A program made the translations under genes and the position numbers. DNA of 64,000 bases. Origin: Durusdinium trenchii. Its lineage: Eukaryota > Sar > Dinophyceae > Suessiales > Symbiodiniaceae. The DNA is taken from the NCBI GenBank assembly GCA_963970005.1, contig CAXAMN010025661.1:433954-497953 (forward strand). Reading direction: 5' to 3'. The notes under the pieces are model-generated. The model was not told the origin of the DNA and made no database searches. It was given only the letters and a program-made list of their open reading frames with translations. Shown in pieces: positions 58,301 through 64,000 of the stretch. The stretch's first letter is position 1; each line of letters opens with the position of its first letter.

Positions 58301-58728
58301 CGCATCATGTTGGATGCGGCTCCCATCAGCGAGCGGCCGCGGGGCCTAAAAGCACTGGACTTGCGCAGCCTCATGCCAGACGCAGACGCCAGTGATGTGC
58401 GAGACTTGGGCAGTTGTAACAGTTGTTGCTGGTACACACGCTACACGATTCACTGAAGGATCGTCTCTTCTTTTCTGAGGAACCAGGGAATGATAGGATC
58501 GTCTGATTCAGTCTCATTAACACATGAAGATGGCATATCGTCATGAAGATGTGAACCACTGCAATGATCTAATCTGAAATCATGGCATGTTTGATCATTC
58601 CTCAGGGATTGCGGGTAGTGATGGGACCGAGCTCTCAGGATATGAGCTTAGTGCGGTGATCCAGCACCTCGGAACCACGCCCTTCTCGGGCCACTATGTG
58701 GCGCAGCTTGATGCATTCTACGACTGTG
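55335..58728 (+). CDS. Ubiquitin-specific protease, His-box half
   Basis: Exon 58606-58728 reads LSGYELSAVIQHLGTTPF and SGHYVAQLDAFYDC, the unmistakable C-terminal His box of the C19 peptidases (the His of SGHY is the general base). Upstream plus-strand exons: 55335-55391 (KFRALQRSSAKLQELLE), 56267-56418 (WCGFQARESRYEADGEGDFF and MRHLAKMETVAAGM), 56800-56868 (ERDRAYRIARDQRIEAERRK), ~57926-57986 (RRTEDSKRPEGGSST) and ~58257-58412 (SLRITTRIMLDAAPISERPR and KALDLRSLMPDADASDV). Phases agree at 56418/56800 and 58412/58606. Together with 30257-37934 this gives one complete set of family motifs in order, so it is probably the same gene's far end; a second, separate protease gene is the alternative. 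The usual Asp/Asn box (W..FDD) after the His box is not seen; a retroelement begins just downstream. Confidence 0.62.
55812..56177. repeat. 366 bp inverted-repeat (MITE-like) element with perfect inner hairpin
   Basis: The left end CAGGAAACCCCTGGGAAACC, then CTGTTGCC, is matched in reverse at the right end by GGCAACAGGG, then TCTCCCAGATGTTTCCTG, with a few mismatches. In the middle, CTCTCTAATCCACTCTA (55914-55930) and TAGAGTGGATTAGAGAG (55937-55953) form a perfect 17 bp hairpin with a 6 bp loop. The rest is TTTAGAG/CTCTAAA-rich and largely self-complementary. It lies in an intron of the protease gene. Confidence 0.72.
57108..57287. repeat. MITE-like element, most complete copy
   Basis: The left end CCCAGAGACTCCATGTATAT and the right end ACAGATATGGAGTCTTTGGG are imperfect inverted repeats. 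The inner segment TTTCAGGGGTCAATGTAGG is shared with copies at 21.84, 31.16, 51.69 (as CCTACATTGACC) and 54.73 kb. The centre is AT-rich. It has no coding capacity and lies in an intron. Confidence 0.65.
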
Positions 58729-58946
58729 GTATTGAGTATGTCCGAATCTCTATTTGAGATTTGGGAAGCATGACCAAGAGTTTTTTCTGGACGCATGTAG
58801 AGGCTCGTCGAGCGGCATCTCAATTTTAATTTTGGCTCAAGCATCAATGAGCACGGTGACACGGAGCCTGGTTGCCATTTCAACCTCGGCTTTTGGCGGA
58901 CATTTGATCCGGTTGTGGATCAGGACTGGCGTGAAGGCTGCGGTCG

Positions 58947-60395
58947 GTGGATCTCTGGAGGGTGTTGGATCGGCACTTTTGGGAGCCTTTGGTTCATTGC
59001 ATCAAATCCACTTGGGAAGGAGTTTACTATTTCCTTTGTGTGCTGGTGATTTTTGAGCTAAGATCGGAGATCTGGTCGTTGGTTTCTATTGTGTGGCGTG
59101 TGTTCCGTTGCTTGATCCAAGTTACTGACCGAAAGGCACAATTTTTGGACACCCCTGAAATAGAAGAAGAGCCATCAACAGGCATAGAAACAGAGCACTT
59201 GTGGCTAACCTGTCAACACCTGTACATGGAAGGCTTTTTTCTTTCAGAGCGCAGCGGGGAGTGGGACGAGATTTGGGTGGCCGGTCTAGTACCGGATTCT
59301 GGAGAGCTCATTGCACGCAGCACCAACGAGGACGGTTCTGACTGGATCTGGTCGTTGATTCGTTGTGAAGCGGGCTCATTGCGCCCACCAGTGGGGGCAG
59401 GAGCACAGCGGGCAGCACCTCCGGGTATTGCTCCAGCAACAGTCAACTGGATATGTTCGCCAGAACATGTGGATCAGCGTTGGGCTCCAACAGTGGCAGA
59501 GGCAGCAGCGTTGAAGCAAGAGGCGGCAGTTTTGGGCTTGCATGTGAAGAGAATTGGGGTCCAAGACGGTCAGGTCACAATCCCAGGAAGGGGCATGAGC
59601 TTGATTCCATTCACCGCCGCTCCCATCGCAGGCGGGGCTTCGGCAGCGGCGCCGCGAGGGGCTGTCGGGGCGCTCGGGCCGGTGCCGGCCCCAGAGGCAG
59701 ATGGAGGAGCTTTCAACTTGCAAAGCCTATCGGATGTCATCCAGGAGCTCAAGGACATGGCCAGGAAGAAAGAAGGTCAGAGCAAAGAGAAGTCCAAGAA
59801 GAAACGATCCAGAAAGAAGTCCAAGGACAAGAAGAAGAAAAAGAAGAGGAAAGACAGTTCCAGCGGCTCGTCCACGAGTCGATCACGAAGCAGTGCATCC
59901 AGCCGCAGCTCAAGTCAGAGCTCTTCGGGGCCCTTGCTGTGGAAGCCCAAAGGCAAGGACCGCGAGGTCAGTTACAAGAAGGTGCATGCAGTGGACTCGG
60001 AGAAGTTCAAGCGCAAGGGAGAGTTGCTGGCGTACGCAAGCCGCCATCCGGGGGCCCTGTCAGGACATTTTCTGGCATCGATCTACGCTCGTCTTTCGAA
60101 AGGAAAGGTGGAACGCAGCAGTCAGCTGCGGGAGGCCAGTGTGGTCTCATGGGCCGCTCAACACAGCGGTCTGACAGAAGTGAGAGATGTGAGGGAGGTC
60201 TTGACCCTAGCCGAGGCCATGGATGCAGTCAATCGAAAGGAAATTGCCAGAGCAATGGACATCCTTGCACAGCGCATCCTGGCAATCCAGCAGGCGAAGA
60301 GGAAAGGAGGGTCTTGGGAAAAAGCCGAATCGATCGAACTGATTCCCAGTGGAACCAGCCTGGCCTCATCGTCGATGCTGGCTCTCACCAATTGA
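58947..60395 (+). CDS. Gag-like protein of the DIRS-like element
   Basis: The frame is open from 58935 and closes at TGA 60393-60395. The first in-frame ATG is at 59226, so translation starts there or the 5' part comes from another frame or exon; conserved-looking sequence (TEHLWLTCQHLYMEGFF) spans the ATG. Order: an N-terminal part with Trp-rich patches (EWDEIWVAGLVPDSGELIAR), a Pro/Ala linker, a very basic Lys run (59776-59870), a Ser/Arg tract, then a compact globular part (KGKDREVSYKKVHAVDSEKF; RHPGALSGHFLASIYARLSK; EIARAMDILAQRILAIQQAK; GGSWEKAESIELIP). The basic and SR tracts suggest RNA binding. I know of similar frames ahead of reverse transcriptases in dinoflagellate elements. The polymerase frame follows in -1. 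Confidence 0.65.
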   Translation: MDLWRVLDRHFWEPLVHCIKSTWEGVYYFLCVLVIFELRSEIWSLVSIVWRVFRCLIQVTDRKAQFLDTPEIEEEPSTGIETEHLWLTCQHLYMEGFFLSERSGEWDEIWVAGLVPDSGELIARSTNEDGSDWIWSLIRCEAGSLRPPVGAGAQRAAPPGIAPATVNWICSPEHVDQRWAPTVAEAAALKQEAAVLGLHVKRIGVQDGQVTIPGRGMSLIPFTAAPIAGGASAAAPRGAVGALGPVPAPEADGGAFNLQSLSDVIQELKDMARKKEGQSKEKSKKKRSRKKSKDKKKKKKRKDSSSGSSTSRSRSSASSRSSSQSSSGPLLWKPKGKDREVSYKKVHAVDSEKFKRKGELLAYASRHPGALSGHFLASIYARLSKGKVERSSQLREASVVSWAAQHSGLTEVRDVREVLTLAEAMDAVNRKEIARAMDILAQRILAIQQAKRKGGSWEKAESIELIPSGTSLASSSMLALTN

Positions 60396-60472
60396 GTCGC
60401 CGGTTCAGGAAAGCGCTGCACCGCTGGAGAAGTCACAATGGTGAGCCATCTTCGGGGTTGCAGTATTTTTGC

Positions 60473-63400
60473 ATGATCTTTTCTGGGTTGGAGCAGGTCT
60501 TTGCGCATCACAACACATTGTTGAGCTATGGGGTTCATTTGTGGAGGATTGGCAAGGGCCAGGGACAGCTTCGGAGGAGACACGAATTCAATAGAGTTTT
60601 TCTGACACAGTCAGGTGATGGATGCAGTATGCCGCATGTCTTTCCTTTGCCCCCTTTTGTTCAGAATGGTCGGGTGATGGAGTACAGAATGGGCACCCTG
60701 GATTCGGATGAAGAGTTCGGTGTTGCTCATGGCGTGAATCTCATTCAGGCCGCCTTGAATATGCTGCATGGGAGCTTGGACGTTGAATTCAAGTTTGTCT
60801 CAGCTGCCCACTCACGCATCCAGGCCCGGTTGGGGTCAGGGCTCAAAGACATGATGATGGATTTTGAGCTCATGAGTCTTGATGAGATTCGTCAGTTTTT
60901 GAAGCACAACCAGCACTATACTGGAGGGGGAATAGCCATTCCACTAGGTAGTCGGGGGGGAGTGCCAACCTCGGCTGCAACAGTCAATTTATCTGAGGAG
61001 CTTGAAAAGGACTTTCCGCTATATGCTGAACAGGTCCGGGAGCCGAAGCTGCTTCTTCTTCCATCGAGGCTGAGGCCTATCCGGATCAAGCGCGGGCACA
61101 CTTGGGTGAATTCTTCTTATCCTGATTTAGTCCGTAAGAATGTTAAAGCTGGATTGCATGTCTTGAAGAAGGAGAAACAGGTAGCTAAGCACAGAGGTAG
61201 CCTATGCCTAGCTGGAGCATTTGCCGTGCCTAAGGACGAGACAGAGGACAGGGTAATTACTGATCCTAGTGTGAATCAGCTGTTGGACCCACAGAAGCTT
61301 CCCCGGCCCCGTTTTGCCTATATCCCGAAGCTGCGGGTAACCCTGGTACCTCGCACAGGGAGGCTGCTGGTGTCGAAGAGAGACGCTCGCCACTATTTTC
61401 ACTCGTTGAGGATTGGGCGCAAGTGGCAACGATGGCTATGTGGGCCACCTATAGCGGACTTCGGCAGGGGTCTGAGGTATCCGGCTTCATGCACAGCACC
61501 TATGGGGTTTGGTCCTAGCGCAGGTTGGGCACAGGCATTGACAGACGTCGCAACTAACCAGGCTGACCTACCTAGTGACTGTAGACTACATCCAGATGCG
61601 TTTGCACCCACGTCATTGCCTATTTGGGGATCCATATGCGATGATATTTGGGCGCTTGAGCATACTGAGGCGGAGACGAAGGCGGCCTTTTGCGGACCTA
61701 CTTGGCTCTCGCGGGCGGAGCAGGCTTGGGTAGATCGTGGAGTACACCCAAACCATAAGAAGGCAATTGATGCGAGTCCAGGGGAAGAGTTACAGGGTTA
61801 CTATGTTGATCCAGATTTGCATTGGGTTGGGGTTAGTTTGACGAAACGTAGGGCTCTTTTCCAAGCAGTTTGGCATGTGCTGACTTCACCATCGGTCGTT
61901 GTTGGCGACATTGAACGACTGGTTGGAAAGTTTGGGTTCGTGCACTCGAGCCGACCGGTGATGCGTTCAATCTTTGTGGAGGTTTATGGCTGGCTTGATG
62001 ATCTACGGGGTCGCAAGGTGCGTGTCACAACCTTGCCGGATGTCATTTGGTGTGAGTTGATGACAGCCGCATTGTTGTTGCCCTATGCGCAGTTCAACTT
62101 GTCAGCGCCGTTTAGCCAGAGAGTTGAATGCAGTGATGCCTCAATGTCAGGCATCGGGCGAGCATGGGCCACCATGCCAAGCGATCTAGTGCAGCGAATG
62201 GCTCAGCTCTGTGACCACCCAGGGACATACACGAATTTGAATCTCCCCTTTGGGTTAGCCTTGAACGAAGAAGACAAGTGTCCACTACGTAAGTTGAAAC
62301 TGCCCCGCAACCTCTTCCATTGGCACACGGCGGGTGCACGCTGGAGGCCATTATACATTTTTTTGGGAGAAGCTGACGCGGCAGTGTGGGTGGCAGAATG
62401 CAGGCTGAGGCGTGCGTGTGATGATGAACATCGTTTTGTACATCCACTTGATAGTGCTTCTTGTGTTGGGGCTTTTATGAAGGGGCGGTCTTCCAGTCGG
62501 CTTTTGAACCATCGGTGTCAGAAGCTGTGCGCAATCGGAATAGCAGGGGGCCATGAGACTTTTTATCCTTGGATTCCGTCAGGTGACAATCCGGCTGACA
62601 AGCCCTCTCGTCTCTTCGAAGGCGAGCGCAAGGGCCACTCAGAGTCGCCAGTTCAACCCGAGGCGTTTGAAGAAGTTTTCCTTGACCCTTTTGGACTCTC
62701 CCGGACATTACCATCATGGTCGGGCAACGAGCGTTTCTTTTTGCATTTGTGTTCAGGAACGCGACGAGATGATGACCTGGTGAGCTGGGTTGAGCGCCTT
62801 AGTCAGGAACACGGCCTGCACATCTACGGGTTGCGCGTTGATCCATTGTCTCCTATGAGTCAACGTGATCTTGGATTCACTTGCAATGACTTACTAGATG
62901 GGCATAGCATGTTACACATTTTACAGCTAGTACAGTCAGGACGTGTTGCAGGCCTCTTTGTTTCACCGCCTTGCTCTACTTTTTCAGCAGTGCGGCACAA
63001 ACCTTTGCATAGACAGTCAGGTGCACAAGTCGGGCCACGGCCCCTGAGGGCCCGATCGAACCCTTGGTCTTGTCTTCCGAATCGGACTTCAAGAGAAAAC
63101 CACTCAGTCGACATTGGCACGGCGTTAGCACTCATTTGCATCGGTATGTTGGGAGAGGCTAGAATTTTTGGGGCATGGGTTGGAGGCGAGCATCCGGCTG
63201 ATCGTGGTTGCGAACCATACCCATCAATTTTTTGCTCAACAGAAATCCAACAGCTGTGCAGCATTGTTCGTCTTTGCATTTATGTCATTGATCAATGCAT
63301 GTTTGGAGCAAAAACAAGGAAGCCGACTGGTTTAGTGTTGCCTTATGGGAATGATGAGTTTGTACGCACGTGTAATCACACCCAAGGTCACACACAACTG

Positions 63401-63703
63401 TTTGGTTGGGATTCGGCGGGGCAATGTTTTAGAACCACAGCGGCTACAGCATATCCCTCCGGACTGAGCCAAGCGCTGGCCAGCTTGTTTGTTACACGTA
63501 TTCTTGCTTCGAAGAGTCACGGGTATGAACAACCATATGCACCCATGCAGGTTCATTCTGATTCTTTTGGCAGGGATCCTTGGTTTAGCAAGCAGCGCAC
63601 GGCTTGGACTTGGCCGGCACCGAGTCGAAGCTTTCTTGCTGAAGTCATTGCGCGATGCCACCAGAGAAAAATACCAACAAGCAATTCAGCTCCTCAATCG
63701 TGA
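60473..63703 (+). CDS. Reverse transcriptase - RNase H - methyltransferase-like polyprotein
   Basis: The frame is open from 59453, but its part before ~60360 only shadows the gag frame. The first ATG after gag is 60473, giving 1076 residues; expression by -1 frameshift or reinitiation is possible. Reverse transcriptase: AVPKDETEDRVITDPSVNQL near residue 250, palm Asp in SKRDARHYFHSL (~304), MGFGPSAGWAQALTDVA, and the catalytic pair in ICDDIW (~390; Cys replaces the usual Tyr before DD). RNase H: VECSDASMSGIGRA (~555) and WIPSGDNPADKPSR (~705). Methyltransferase-like: FFLHLCSG (~757, AdoMet-binding type), LFVSPPCSTFS (~830, the PPC of cytosine methyltransferases) and KTRKPTGLV (~950). This domain order is typical of DIRS elements. 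All core motifs look intact. The frame ends at TGA 63701-63703. Confidence 0.8.
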   Translation: MIFSGLEQVFAHHNTLLSYGVHLWRIGKGQGQLRRRHEFNRVFLTQSGDGCSMPHVFPLPPFVQNGRVMEYRMGTLDSDEEFGVAHGVNLIQAALNMLHGSLDVEFKFVSAAHSRIQARLGSGLKDMMMDFELMSLDEIRQFLKHNQHYTGGGIAIPLGSRGGVPTSAATVNLSEELEKDFPLYAEQVREPKLLLLPSRLRPIRIKRGHTWVNSSYPDLVRKNVKAGLHVLKKEKQVAKHRGSLCLAGAFAVPKDETEDRVITDPSVNQLLDPQKLPRPRFAYIPKLRVTLVPRTGRLLVSKRDARHYFHSLRIGRKWQRWLCGPPIADFGRGLRYPASCTAPMGFGPSAGWAQALTDVATNQADLPSDCRLHPDAFAPTSLPIWGSICDDIWALEHTEAETKAAFCGPTWLSRAEQAWVDRGVHPNHKKAIDASPGEELQGYYVDPDLHWVGVSLTKRRALFQAVWHVLTSPSVVVGDIERLVGKFGFVHSSRPVMRSIFVEVYGWLDDLRGRKVRVTTLPDVIWCELMTAALLLPYAQFNLSAPFSQRVECSDASMSGIGRAWATMPSDLVQRMAQLCDHPGTYTNLNLPFGLALNEEDKCPLRKLKLPRNLFHWHTAGARWRPLYIFLGEADAAVWVAECRLRRACDDEHRFVHPLDSASCVGAFMKGRSSSRLLNHRCQKLCAIGIAGGHETFYPWIPSGDNPADKPSRLFEGERKGHSESPVQPEAFEEVFLDPFGLSRTLPSWSGNERFFLHLCSGTRRDDDLVSWVERLSQEHGLHIYGLRVDPLSPMSQRDLGFTCNDLLDGHSMLHILQLVQSGRVAGLFVSPPCSTFSAVRHKPLHRQSGAQVGPRPLRARSNPWSCLPNRTSRENHSVDIGTALALICIGMLGEARIFGAWVGGEHPADRGCEPYPSIFCSTEIQQLCSIVRLCIYVIDQCMFGAKTRKPTGLVLPYGNDEFVRTCNHTQGHTQLFGWDSAGQCFRTTAATAYPSGLSQALASLFVTRILASKSHGYEQPYAPMQVHSDSFGRDPWFSKQRTAWTWPAPSRSFLAEVIARCHQRKIPTSNSAPQS

Positions 63704-64000
63704 GATCTTGCAGACGCAAACCGATTGGGCCTCTCTTACTGAGGCAGAGCAGGATTTGTTTTTAGCTGAGTGGCTAGTTGATGGTTATGAACAAGGCAGT
63801 GGGCGCACCGAATATGGCTATGTTCTGTCTGCTTTGGGCAGAATGAATCCTCGTGTCCGGTACAAAACTGCCTGGCGTGTGTTTGAAGTGTGGGGTAGCT
63901 TGCAACCACCACAGCAGGCACCGGCAGCCCCCCCAGAACTGCTTACAGCGATGATGGTGGCTGCATTTGCACTCAACCGCGCTCCGTTGGGCATTCTCAT
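63525..64000 (+). CDS. Tyrosine recombinase, N-terminal part (3' partial)
   Basis: The frame is +1 to the polymerase frame, with ATG codons at 63525 and 63537, overlaps it by ~180 bases and stays open to the window end. It reads LLKSLRDATREKYQQAIQLL, then DWASLTEAEQDLFLAEWLVD and RMNPRVRYKTAWRVFEVW, consistent with the helical core-binding domain of tyrosine recombinases; LTAMMVAAFALNRAPLGIL may lead into the catalytic domain. The catalytic Arg, His and Tyr lie beyond the window. Function is inferred mainly from position in a DIRS-type element plus the R..Y...I helix pattern. Confidence 0.55.
   Translation, partial: MNNHMHPCRFILILLAGILGLASSARLGLGRHRVEAFLLKSLRDATREKYQQAIQLLNREILQTQTDWASLTEAEQDLFLAEWLVDGYEQGSGRTEYGYVLSALGRMNPRVRYKTAWRVFEVWGSLQPPQQAPAAPPELLTAMMVAAFALNRAPLGIL

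Larger units (their letters stand above)
58735..64000 (+). mobile_element. DIRS-like retrotransposon with methyltransferase-like domain (3' end outside window)
   Basis: The order gag-like, reverse transcriptase, RNase H, methyltransferase-like and tyrosine recombinase, with overlapping frames, is that of the DIRS group, which integrates by a tyrosine recombinase rather than an integrase. Open frames cover 58935-64000 almost without gaps and show no internal stop in the core domains, so the copy looks recent. The left terminal repeat was not identified and the right end is beyond the window. The body lies directly downstream of a protease exon on the same strand. Confidence 0.75.

Noticed and set aside
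59453-60360. N-terminal 300 residues of the long polymerase frame
   Set aside because: This part overlaps the gag frame, which has far better composition (Lys run, SR tract, globular C terminus); the Gly/Arg-rich reading is its shadow.
1-64000. Dinoflagellate spliced-leader relic (TAGCCATTTTGGCTC)
   Set aside because: I looked for this core while reading and saw no copy; TCATTTTGTAGT at 17.7-18.2 kb is similar only in its T-run.

Overview
The window reads as nuclear DNA of a dinoflagellate, most likely of the Symbiodiniaceae type. Short, GC3-rich exons are separated by long introns full of repeats. Many junctions are plain GT-AG, but several joins that keep frame and family motif intact need a GC donor and a few seem to need a GA donor, as known in dinoflagellates. 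A DIRS-like retroelement with a methyltransferase-like domain fills the right end. I see no bacterial operon, rRNA, tRNA or CRISPR array. Most genes were recovered by joining exons by eye (family motifs, splice phase, third-codon-position GC), so exon edges are approximate and several gene boundaries are open.

Left part (1-24 kb, all plus strand): the 3' end of an axonemal dynein intermediate chain gene (DNAI1/IC78 type) enters from the left and ends at 5744. Its last intron holds a 3.2 kb element with near-perfect ~55 bp terminal inverted repeats (2443-5630), filled with ~52 bp and 13 bp tandem repeats. Next come a decayed helicase-associated domain (9.6 kb), a phase-consistent unknown gene with a hydrophobic N terminus (11950-14900), a putative family-8-like glycosyltransferase (16098-20624), and isolated exon-like blocks at 21-24 kb.

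Middle part (28-58.7 kb, plus strand): a ubiquitin-specific protease is spread over many exons. The Cys box (31.9-32.5 kb), QQDAQEF box (33.2-33.5 kb), zinc-ribbon halves (34.7 and 37.2 kb) and HLKRF motif (37.5 kb) are in order, but the His box (SGHY) is only at 58.6 kb. Between them lie exons for a kinesin-light-chain-like TPR, an Ala/Gly/Ser-rich stretch, helical segments, a C2 domain, coiled coils and a small SH3/Tudor-like tail with a stop at 52528. Whether this is one giant protein, a fusion, or two or three interleaved genes cannot be settled from sequence alone.

Right end (58.7-64 kb): directly after the protease His-box exon begins a DIRS-like retrotransposon: a gag-like frame, then RT-RNase H-methyltransferase-like in the -1 frame, then an overlapping tyrosine-recombinase frame (+1) cut by the window end. 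Short inverted-repeat (MITE-like) elements, microsatellites and foldbacks are scattered through the introns.
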